Positions 1 through 4,803 of a DNA stretch of 40,493 nucleotides are shown piece by piece; positions within the stretch are counted from its first letter, which is position 1; each line of letters begins with the position of its first letter. The stretch comes from a virus, in IMG/VR virus record IMGVR_UViG_3300017963_000439, positions 1-40,493 of that record. One strand, given 5' to 3'. Position numbers and translations under genes: made by a program. Below the pieces are notes generated by a model. The model worked only from the letters and a program-made list of their open reading frames with translations. It was not told the origin of the DNA and searched no databases.

Positions 1-1
1 G

Positions 2-205
2 GGGCGCTCACGAGGTGTCCACACGACAGCAATGCTGGTCGGCGACTCCCACGGTGGAAAAGTGCACTATGACATCTCGCCGAAGGCAATGCGGAAGATG
101 TTCGGGCCTTCGAAGCTCTGGAAGCGTGTCGGCCCAGAGACGCTCGGCCGCGACCTTGTGCAGATGATCTCTTCGAGCTTCGTGAACTACTTGAGGCAGA
201 GATGA
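2..205 (+). CDS. Hypothetical protein, C-terminal part (truncated by window start)
   Basis: An open frame runs from the window edge to the TGA at 203-205 and encodes at least 67 residues; an internal ATG lies at position 32. The readable part is basic and contains SPKAMRKMFGPSKLW and a helical end (LGRDLVQMISSSFVNYLRQR). I do not recognise a family. Its stop overlaps the ATG at 202 (ATGA) and lies just before the methyltransferase ATG at 207, so it is probably translationally coupled to the methylation genes. The true start lies upstream of the window. Confidence 0.6.
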   Translation, partial: GRSRGVHTTAMLVGDSHGGKVHYDISPKAMRKMFGPSKLWKRVGPETLGRDLVQMISSSFVNYLRQR

Positions 206-1029
206 CATGGATACACGTCCCCGCCACATCGAGCTCTTCGCCGGCGCCGGAGGAGGCCTCTACGCCTCCAAACTCCTCGGATGGAGGACCGTCTGCGCCG
301 TCGAGATCGACGAATTCTGCCAGAAGATCCTCGTCCAGCGACAGCGCGACGGGGTCTTCGAGCCCTTCGCCCTCTGGGATGACGTCCGAACCTTCGACGG
401 CCGACCTTGGCGCGGACGCGTCGAGGTCGTTTCAGGAGGCTTTCCCTGCCAACCGTTCTCGGTCGCCGGCAAGCGCCGCGGAGAAGACGACCCACGAAAT
501 GGGTGGCCTCACACGATCCGCATCATTCGTGAAGTACGACCCGAACTCGCATTCCTGGAGAACGTCCCAGGCCTGCTTGCCCGGTCTCACGGATACTTCG
601 GGCGAGTACTCGGAGACCTGGCCGAGGCAGGGTACCATGCGGAATGGACGGTGCTGGGAGCAGACGATTGCGGTGCCCCGCATCGGCGCAAGAGGCTCTG
701 GCTCCTTGCGTGGGATACCCACGCCGACCGTGGGCGACTCGCGCAACTCACGCAACATGACCGCCAACCGGAAGCCCGGTTCGAAGGCCCACTCGGGGAT
801 GACCCTTTCGGACTTCATCTGGATATGGCCGACGCCGAGCGCGAGGGATTGGAAGTCGGGCAAGGCGAGCGAAGCGACGCACGCGCGCAACGCGAGGCCC
901 CTCAACGAGGTGGTCGAACGCAAGGATGGTGGGCCACTGAACCCGCCCTGGGTGGAGCTTCTGATGGGCTGGCCGCTCGGCTCGACAAGTCTACACCCCA
1001 TGCGCCATTGTGCCTTGTGCCTTGGCTAA
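202..1029 (+). CDS. Overlapping +1-frame protein nested in the first cytosine methyltransferase gene
   Basis: This 275-residue frame starts at an ATG sharing an ATGA junction with the upstream stop, five bases before the methyltransferase ATG, and runs in the +1 frame relative to it. The first third is Ser/Pro-rich. The second part reads like a real protein: YDPNSHSWRTSQACL, EYSETWPRQGTMRNG, WPTPSARDWKSG, then LNPPWVELLMGWPLGST. Proteins with this series of motifs recur in phage genomes beside or within C5 methyltransferase genes, as I recall them; their function is unknown to me. The frame probably once continued into a second copy of the MGWP motif at 1420, but an HNH gene now separates the two. 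The same kind of overlap occurs again at 3325-3861. Whether it is expressed cannot be told from the sequence. Confidence 0.5.
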   Translation: MTWIHVPATSSSSPAPEEASTPPNSSDGGPSAPSRSTNSARRSSSSDSATGSSSPSPSGMTSEPSTADLGADASRSFQEAFPANRSRSPASAAEKTTHEMGGLTRSASFVKYDPNSHSWRTSQACLPGLTDTSGEYSETWPRQGTMRNGRCWEQTIAVPRIGARGSGSLRGIPTPTVGDSRNSRNMTANRKPGSKAHSGMTLSDFIWIWPTPSARDWKSGKASEATHARNARPLNEVVERKDGGPLNPPWVELLMGWPLGSTSLHPMRHCALCLG

Positions 1030-1535
1030 TGGGGTTTGGAAATGAGAAAGACGCGAACAGGGTGGAAGCGTTGCAGGGCTTGCGGTGCAGTTATGACGAG
1101 GAAGCGCTTTGCGAGCGGTCGACTAGAGGGCAACAAGGAGTGGAGGAAGAGGCTGTTTTGCAGTCTCTCCTGCGCGAACACGAGAGATGTTGTCGGAGAG
1201 CATGGCCTCTCGTGGCGAGCGAAAAAGCACCTTCTGAGCGCTTGCGAGAATTGCGGGAGCAGGAATCGGCTTTCAGCGCACCATGTCGACGGGAACCGGG
1301 AGAACAACACTCCGGAGAACATCGAGACCCTCTGCGGCAGTTGCCACACTGTTTGGCATCATATGGTGCGGAGGCTTGGCAAAGCGGAGCCTGGGAGGAT
1401 GGTATACCGCGGATAGCTCATGGGGTGGCCGATCGGGTCCACAGAATCAAAGCCCTCGGGAACGGACAGGTTCCGATTGTGGCTGCGCGCGCATTCCGCA
1501 TCCTTGCACAGCGGATAGAGGAGACGGCATCGTGA
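207..1535 (+). CDS. C5 cytosine-specific DNA methyltransferase, interrupted by an HNH insertion
   Basis: This 442-residue protein is a Dcm-type enzyme that would transfer a methyl group from S-adenosylmethionine to C5 of cytosine in phage DNA, probably as protection from host restriction. Visible motifs are I (FAGAGGG from residue 11), IV (GGFPCQ with nucleophile Cys81), VI (ENV, 118-120), VIII (GAPHRRKRLW near 156-165) and X (RIKALGNGQVP near the C-terminus). Between the target-recognition region and motif X lies an insert of about 152 residues that is simply the off-frame reading of an HNH gene. Without it the protein would be about 290 residues, a more usual size. The insert is bounded by a 24-bp imperfect direct repeat and keeps the frame open. 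Whether the enzyme still folds is uncertain. A second protein overlaps it in the +1 frame. Confidence 0.88.
   Translation: MDTRPRHIELFAGAGGGLYASKLLGWRTVCAVEIDEFCQKILVQRQRDGVFEPFALWDDVRTFDGRPWRGRVEVVSGGFPCQPFSVAGKRRGEDDPRNGWPHTIRIIREVRPELAFLENVPGLLARSHGYFGRVLGDLAEAGYHAEWTVLGADDCGAPHRRKRLWLLAWDTHADRGRLAQLTQHDRQPEARFEGPLGDDPFGLHLDMADAEREGLEVGQGERSDARAQREAPQRGGRTQGWWATEPALGGASDGLAARLDKSTPHAPLCLVPWLMGFGNEKDANRVEALQGLRCSYDEEALCERSTRGQQGVEEEAVLQSLLREHERCCRRAWPLVASEKAPSERLRELREQESAFSAPCRREPGEQHSGEHRDPLRQLPHCLASYGAEAWQSGAWEDGIPRIAHGVADRVHRIKALGNGQVPIVAARAFRILAQRIEETAS
964..987 (+). repeat. Direct repeat flanking the HNH insertion, left copy
   Basis: The 24 bases here match 1420-1443 at 20 of 24 positions, and both copies read MGWPxGST in the +1 frame. 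The copies are 456 bases apart, an exact multiple of three, and the HNH gene lies between them. This fits a duplicated target or co-converted flank left by insertion of the HNH element. Confidence 0.7.
1042..1416 (+). CDS. HNH homing-type endonuclease nested in the methyltransferase gene
   Basis: This is a 124-residue HNH nuclease. The N-terminal half has a Cys4 zinc knuckle (CRACG, then FCSLSC). The C-terminal half has CENCG, then the catalytic HNH core (SAHHVDGNRENNTPENIETL) and CGSCHTVWHH. The length and domain order are typical of free-standing phage HNH endonucleases, which cut one or both strands at a related site and spread by repair. It lies in the +1 frame inside the first methyltransferase gene. 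The start is ATG 1042; a TTG two codons earlier is possible. No clear Shine-Dalgarno sequence is visible. About 75 bases of the 456-base insert are left outside the gene, too few for a group I intron core. Confidence 0.85.
   Translation: MRKTRTGWKRCRACGAVMTRKRFASGRLEGNKEWRKRLFCSLSCANTRDVVGEHGLSWRAKKHLLSACENCGSRNRLSAHHVDGNRENNTPENIETLCGSCHTVWHHMVRRLGKAEPGRMVYRG
1420..1443 (+). repeat. Direct repeat flanking the HNH insertion, right copy
   Basis: This copy reads MGWPIGST in the +1 frame and continues to a TAG at 1516, giving a plausible original C-terminus for the overlapping protein at 202-1029. In the methyltransferase frame the same bases lead directly into motif X. It matches 964-987 at 20 of 24 positions. 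Confidence 0.7.
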
Positions 1536-1731
1536 TCTCTCCTACCACGTCACCAGGGTCGAGTCCGCAGACCTCCAGGCGAAGCTCGAAGCAGAAGAGC
1601 GCCGACGCGAGCTGCTGCTTGAAAAGAGCCCGAAGCGCCTCTGCGAGATCCGCGACGAAGCCCTGAAATTCGCTTCCACGTGGGAGCCCCTCTGCCAGGT
1701 TGACCATGTCGAGACCACGGAAGCTCCGTGA
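1532..1731 (+). pseudogene. Small coding remnant with an apparent 2-base frameshift near its start
   Basis: A reading frame ending at TGA 1729-1731 encodes about 63 plausible residues with normal codon choice (VESADLQAKLEAEERRRELL, then KSPKRLCEIRDEALKFASTW) but has no start codon after the preceding TAG at 1516. A GTG at 1532 sits after the recurrent ribosome-binding motif AGGAGACGG (1519-1527) but is in a different frame. Loss of one TC from the TCTC run at 1536-1539 would join GTG to the coding frame. I infer either a recent slippage mutation or an assembly error. The protein would be a charged helical peptide of unknown function, overlapping the next gene's start. Confidence 0.4.
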
Positions 1732-2041
1732 AGCCTTCGGAGAGCGGAAGTCGCTCGCTGAGTGGGCCAAGGACCGCCGATGCCCTTGGTGCGAGGGGAC
1801 CCTTCGGAATCGCCTCGCCGCAGGCATGGATCTCGAGCAGGCGATCACGACGCCTCGGCGCAAACGGGGCGCGTACCAGTACAGGGCCTTCGGCGAGCTG
1901 AAGACACTCGACGAATGGGTCGACGACCCGCGCTGCAGCGTCCGACGATCGACGCTTGTGCTCCGGCTTCGATCAGGCATGACGATCGAGGAAGCGATCC
2001 TGACGCCGAAGAGGAAGGGTGGGAGGCCGAGGTCACGATGA
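1706..2041 (+). CDS. Small two-repeat helical protein, function unknown
   Basis: This 111-residue protein consists of two copies of one motif of about 50 residues. The first has FGERKSLAEWAKDRRC and later TLRNRLAAGMDLEQAITTP; the second has FGELKTLDEWVDDPRC and later TLVLRLRSGMTIEEAILTP. This pattern (K-S/T-L-x-E-W, then L-R-x-R-L, then A-I-x-T-P) looks like the small helix-turn-helix-like repeat found in many phage proteins, and I infer DNA binding. A third, weaker copy begins the next gene (AKTLTEWAQDHRC). ATG 1706 is chosen over an in-frame TTG at 1700. The stop overlaps the next ATG (ATGA at 2038). Confidence 0.7.
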   Translation: MSRPRKLREAFGERKSLAEWAKDRRCPWCEGTLRNRLAAGMDLEQAITTPRRKRGAYQYRAFGELKTLDEWVDDPRCSVRRSTLVLRLRSGMTIEEAILTPKRKGGRPRSR

Positions 2042-2691
2042 AGCGAGAGAAGCTCTACAGAGCCGGCAGGGAAGCGAAGACGCTGACCGAATGGGCGCAA
2101 GACCATCGCTGCCAGGAAGGGTCGGCCCTATTGACCGACCTCTTCCGAGGGATGTCCTTCGACGAGGCGATGTTGTTCTGGAAGGCGCGATTCGATTGGG
2201 AGCAAAAGAGTCCCTTAGTCGAGTCAGCCGAATCCGTCGAGCCGGAGACCGTCCCGGATCGTCCGATCCAGGACCCCGGAAAAACGCGCGACCGACGGCG
2301 CGACCCGGTGTTCAAGAGCTACACCCCGAGAACCCTGAGCGCGTTGGTCACGAACCTCAAGCTCGACGAAGTAGGCTCGGCGGAGGTGGACGAGGCCCTG
2401 AGTCAGCGCCCTAAGATTAGGGGCGAGTGCACCCACAGACGTCCGTGCCCGTGGGTCGGATGTCGGCACCATCTGTGGCTCGAGGTGTCGCCGGCTGGCT
2501 CCGTCAAGCTTCTTTTCGGATGCGCGGAGCTGGATGACCTCCCCGATACCTGCGCGCTCGACGCAGCAGAACGAGGCGGCCTCACGCTCCGGGAGGTGGG
2601 GCGCAGGCTCAACATCACGCGCGAACGGGCTCGGCAGATCGAGTGGTGGGCGCTCCTGAAGATGTTCCTGATCCTCTACGACGACTACTGA
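2038..2691 (+). CDS. Sigma-70 region 4-like DNA-binding protein
   Basis: This 217-residue protein starts with one copy of the repeat seen in the preceding gene (KTLTEWAQDHRC). It ends with a sigma-70 region 4-type helix-turn-helix (LTLREVGRRLNITRERARQI), the element that in sigma factors contacts the -35 box. Between them lies a Cys/His-rich stretch, RPCPWVGCRHHLWLEV, then CALDAAERGG; this arrangement recurs in phage proteins annotated only as sigma-like or DNA-binding. No region 2 is present, so it is not a complete sigma factor. I infer a phage transcription regulator. An inverted repeat at 2256-2269 lies inside it. The start overlaps the previous stop. Confidence 0.75.
   Translation: MKREKLYRAGREAKTLTEWAQDHRCQEGSALLTDLFRGMSFDEAMLFWKARFDWEQKSPLVESAESVEPETVPDRPIQDPGKTRDRRRDPVFKSYTPRTLSALVTNLKLDEVGSAEVDEALSQRPKIRGECTHRRPCPWVGCRHHLWLEVSPAGSVKLLFGCAELDDLPDTCALDAAERGGLTLREVGRRLNITRERARQIEWWALLKMFLILYDDY
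2256..2269 (+). repeat. Inverted repeat GGATCG-TC-CGATCC inside the sigma-like gene
   Basis: This is the reverse complement of the 14-base sequence GGATCGGACGATCC that lies before the start codons at 6458 and 14461. Here it lies within coding sequence with no start codon nearby. Confidence 0.5.
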
Positions 2692-2698
2692 GGCAAAC

Positions 2699-3187
2699 AT
2701 GACCTGGAAGATCGATACGAAAAGAGCTCTCCGATGCAACTTTTGCGACCTGGTCCACGACAAGGTCGAGGCCGGAGGCCTCTGGTATTGCCCGAATCCG
2801 ATCTGCCCGGGGTGTGGAGCGGCCTATCACCGTAGGAAGATGGACAGCTATCAGGAGATAGAGAACGGACGCCACACCGTAGACCCGAAGGAGAAGATCG
2901 CGATCGGCGAAAGGTTGCTCGAGCAACTCGACCTCGACCCGAACCTGTGGGAAGCTATTGAGCGCTGCGTGATCTACTACAAGGGCGGACCGAAGCCGCA
3001 CGTGCCGAAGGGCGGCTCGGAGCGCTTCAACGACCTCGGCCGCGAGCTCGCAAGGGAAGTCCAGGAAGAGATCCGACAGGAGGAGGTCGCCAGGCAGCGG
3101 GAGGCCTTCGCCAGGAGTGAGCTGGGAGGCAACGGGCGACGCGGCCTCAAGAGGCGGGTCGATGAGCGAAAGGATGCGGATAGGTAG
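2699..3187 (+). CDS. Zinc-finger-like hypothetical protein
   Basis: This 162-residue protein has an N-terminal metal-binding pattern: CNFC, then WYCPNPICPGCGAAYHRRKMDSY (two or three Cys pairs with a His within residues 13-50). The C-terminal part is charged, helical and rich in Arg, Glu and Gln. A similar Cys-rich head followed by a DSY motif occurs in hypothetical phage proteins, with no function I can name. A GAGG Shine-Dalgarno sequence precedes ATG 2699. Its last 26 bases overlap the second methyltransferase start, so the two are probably translated together. Confidence 0.7.
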   Translation: MTWKIDTKRALRCNFCDLVHDKVEAGGLWYCPNPICPGCGAAYHRRKMDSYQEIENGRHTVDPKEKIAIGERLLEQLDLDPNLWEAIERCVIYYKGGPKPHVPKGGSERFNDLGRELAREVQEEIRQEEVARQREAFARSELGGNGRRGLKRRVDERKDADR

Positions 3188-3920
3188 CCTGTTCTCTGGG
3201 ATCGGCGGACTCGAACTGGGCCTTGAGCAGTCCGGCTTGGGCTATACGACATGGCAGGTCGAGGCCGACGCCTTCTGCCGTTCCGTGTTGGCGCGCCATT
3301 GGCCCAGGGTCAAGAGGTACGAAGATGTTCGAGAAGTCGGAAGGCACAACCTCGAGGCAGTTGAACTCATCTGCGGAGGATTTCCCTGCCAAGACATCAG
3401 CGTCGCCGGCCGAGGAGCTGGGCTCGCGGGTGCTCGCAGCGGCTTGTGGTATGAGTTCCTCCGCGTTGTCGAAGAGCTTCGACCTGCATGGGTCGTGGTC
3501 GAGAACGTGGGCCATGGCAGCTCCCGGTGGGTTGACGGTGCTCGACAAGATTTGGAACTCGAGGGCTATGAAACGCTTCCGGTCCCACTTGCAGCGAAGC
3601 ATTGCGGAGCGCCCCACATTCGATCCCGCGTCTTCGTTGTTGCCCACGCCGAGCGCGAGCAGCTACGGGAGCTCGAACAACGGGTGCCCGCACGACGGGC
3701 GCACCGAATACGCTACGAAGGGGAAGCCGAGCTTGTGGACCCTCGCGAAGCGAGAAGGTGGCAGCCTCTCCCCGAACTATGTCGAAGCGATGATGGGGTT
3801 CCCCGAGAATTGGACCGTGCCAGATTACGCGCCCTCGGAAATGCTGTCGTCCCAAGAGTAGCCGAAGTTGTCGGTCACGTGGTGTCGCAATGGCACGCAC
3901 AAATCGTGGACGAGCGATGA
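3162..3920 (+). CDS. C5 cytosine-specific DNA methyltransferase, second copy
   Basis: This 252-residue Dcm-family enzyme has motif I (FSGIGG from residue 11), motif IV (GGFPCQDIS, nucleophile Cys76), motif VI (ENV, about 114-116), motif VIII (GAPHIRSRVF) and motif X (RLRALGNAVVPRVAEVV). All catalytic motifs are present and the spacing is compact, so it is probably active. It is diverged from the first methyltransferase and lacks the HNH insert, so the two may have different targets. ATG 3162 is chosen because of the GAGG upstream; ATG 3174 directly before motif I is an alternative. Its stop overlaps the next ATG (ATGA at 3917). A second protein frame overlaps it. Confidence 0.9.
   Translation: MSERMRIGSLFSGIGGLELGLEQSGLGYTTWQVEADAFCRSVLARHWPRVKRYEDVREVGRHNLEAVELICGGFPCQDISVAGRGAGLAGARSGLWYEFLRVVEELRPAWVVVENVGHGSSRWVDGARQDLELEGYETLPVPLAAKHCGAPHIRSRVFVVAHAEREQLRELEQRVPARRAHRIRYEGEAELVDPREARRWQPLPELCRSDDGVPRELDRARLRALGNAVVPRVAEVVGHVVSQWHAQIVDER
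3325..3861 (+). CDS. Overlapping +1-frame protein nested in the second methyltransferase gene
   Basis: This frame encodes 179 residues from ATG 3325, in the same +1 relation to its host gene as 202-1029 has to the first methyltransferase. It shares that protein's pattern: an N-terminal part opposite the catalytic motifs (SAEDFPAKTSASPAEEL), then LLPTPSASSYGSSNN, then LSPNYVEAMMGFPENWT. The PTPSA element and the (N/S)PxxVExxMGxP element match the first copy although the host genes are diverged. The N-terminal similarity could be forced by the overlapping catalytic motifs, but the later motifs lie opposite a poorly conserved part of the enzyme. Expression is unproven and its own ribosome-binding site is not obvious. 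Confidence 0.5.
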   Translation: MFEKSEGTTSRQLNSSAEDFPAKTSASPAEELGSRVLAAACGMSSSALSKSFDLHGSWSRTWAMAAPGGLTVLDKIWNSRAMKRFRSHLQRSIAERPTFDPASSLLPTPSASSYGSSNNGCPHDGRTEYATKGKPSLWTLAKREGGSLSPNYVEAMMGFPENWTVPDYAPSEMLSSQE

Positions 3921-4129
3921 TCGGAATACAAACCAACGAGCAGCGCGTCCGGATGATGGCAGAAGCCCTCGATCGTCTCGGCTTCTACAACGAAGCACGA
4001 CGAGTCGAAGCGCAGTATTCGGCTTATACGCGCGGCGGTGTTGTTGTTCTGCACCTCGACACGCTCGAGGCTCTCGTGGAGATCGCGCTTGAGCGGAAGG
4101 ACTTGACGAAGGGCAACGACTCAGGGTAA
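3917..4129 (+). CDS. Small hypothetical protein
   Basis: This 70-residue protein starts at an ATGA junction with the second methyltransferase. It is predicted to be mostly helical (EQRVRMMAEALDRLGFYNEA, then LDTLEALVEIALERKDL) with no recognisable motif. It closes the first gene block; the control region 4130-4377 follows. Codon use matches the neighbours, supporting a real gene. Confidence 0.6.
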   Translation: MIGIQTNEQRVRMMAEALDRLGFYNEARRVEAQYSAYTRGGVVVLHLDTLEALVEIALERKDLTKGNDSG

Positions 4130-4255
4130 CGTCGAGATGTTCGGGCAGCCGTTGTCGACAGCAACGGCCGGACATGCAGGAATGGAACTAGGGGGGAACG
4201 GTGGTGGTCCCATCGGCGTTGCATACGTGCGCGCTGTTGACAACAGAATACAGTT

Positions 4256-4271
4256 TCGGGCTTCGGCCCGA
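4256..4271 (+). other. UUCG-tetraloop hairpin
   Basis: Perfect six-base-pair stem TCGGGC/GCCCGA closed by the very stable C(UUCG)G loop. It sits two bases before the terminator stem and may act with it, for example as an anti-exonuclease cap or part of an attenuator. Confidence 0.7.
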
Positions 4272-4273
4272 CC

Positions 4274-4362
4274 GAAAGCGCCCTGTTTGGGCTCGGGGAT
4301 CCTGGAGAACCCTCCTAGTTCCTCCCCGGAGCCCCTGTCGAAGCAGGGCGCTTTCTTTTTTT
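4274..4362 (+). terminator. Intrinsic terminator with a long composite stem
   Basis: A perfect 12-base-pair outer stem pairs GAAAGCGCCCTG (4274-4285) with CAGGGCGCTTTC (4344-4355) and is followed at once by seven T residues (4356-4362). An inner stem pairs GGGCTC-GGGG (4289-4298) with CCCCGGAGCCC (4324-4334). The loop between them is longer than in ordinary terminators, so a regulatory role is possible. It would separate methylation-block transcripts from the initiator genes. Confidence 0.8.
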
Positions 4363-4377
4363 GCTGCGGAGGCAGAG

Positions 4378-4803
4378 ATGCCGGACTCCATTGGCGCCCA
4401 GGAATGGGCCTTCGTCTGCGAGGACCTCCTCGATCGTCTTCTGCCCCGCGAGATCGGAGGTGAGGCCTTCGAGGTCTTCGCCTTCCTGATCTACCGTTCC
4501 ATCGATGGCGGCGAAGGGGCTCGCCTCCCCCGGGAGGACGGCCTCCACATGCTCTACGACTGCACGATCATCGGTGATGCGCTGCAGTTGAGCGAGGCCA
4601 AGGTGCGCAAAGCGGTGAGGGTCCTGGCCAAGCGCGGGTGGATCCGAGTGGAAGGCAACAATGGCAACGCCATCATCCACGTGGGGCGGATGTACTTCGG
4701 CCCGGACGGCGAGATCGATGGGGTCGAACTGATCTACGACAAAGCGATGGCCGAGGTGGACCGTCGCGGCGAGGCCTCAACCTCGCAAGGGAAGGGCGCA
4801 TGA
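4378..4803 (+). CDS. Winged-helix DNA-binding protein, probable replication-associated
   Basis: This 141-residue protein has a winged helix-turn-helix (LQLSEAKVRKAVRVLAKRGW) after a helical segment (IGGEAFEVFAFLIYRSI). The layout parallels the N-terminal part of the next gene, so the two look like tandem paralogues. I infer a replication-initiation accessory or a regulator. The frame stays open upstream to 4201, but that part reads through the terminator and is rejected; ATG 4378 has a GAGG Shine-Dalgarno sequence. The stop overlaps the next start (ATGA at 4800). Confidence 0.75.
   Translation: MPDSIGAQEWAFVCEDLLDRLLPREIGGEAFEVFAFLIYRSIDGGEGARLPREDGLHMLYDCTIIGDALQLSEAKVRKAVRVLAKRGWIRVEGNNGNAIIHVGRMYFGPDGEIDGVELIYDKAMAEVDRRGEASTSQGKGA

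Larger units (their letters stand above)
4130..4377 (+). promoter_or_regulatory. Non-coding control region between the first block and the replication block
   Basis: These 248 bases contain no credible gene. They hold an inverted repeat with 7-bp arms (GCCGTTG at 4148-4154, CAACGGC at 4162-4168), an imperfect palindrome TGTTGACAACA near 4235-4246, a UUCG-loop hairpin (4256-4271) and a strong terminator (4274-4362). The Shine-Dalgarno sequence of the next gene (GAGG) follows. A TTGACA box occurs near 4237 but I see no good -10 at the right distance. The region looks like a transcription boundary or attenuator ahead of the initiator genes. Confidence 0.6.

Noticed and set aside
964-1443. Group I intron carrying the HNH gene
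   Set aside because: Only about 75 bases lie outside the HNH gene, too few for an intron core, and the methyltransferase frame stays open throughout.
2038-2691. A full phage sigma factor
   Set aside because: Only a region 4-like helix-turn-helix is visible; region 2, needed for -10 recognition and core binding, is missing.
4201-4377. Upstream extension of the first winged-helix gene
   Set aside because: The extension would be translated through the hairpin and terminator, and ATG 4378 has a good ribosome-binding site.
4130-4377. A tRNA or tRNA-like gene
   Set aside because: The hairpins do not form a cloverleaf, there is no acceptor end, and the T-run identifies a terminator.
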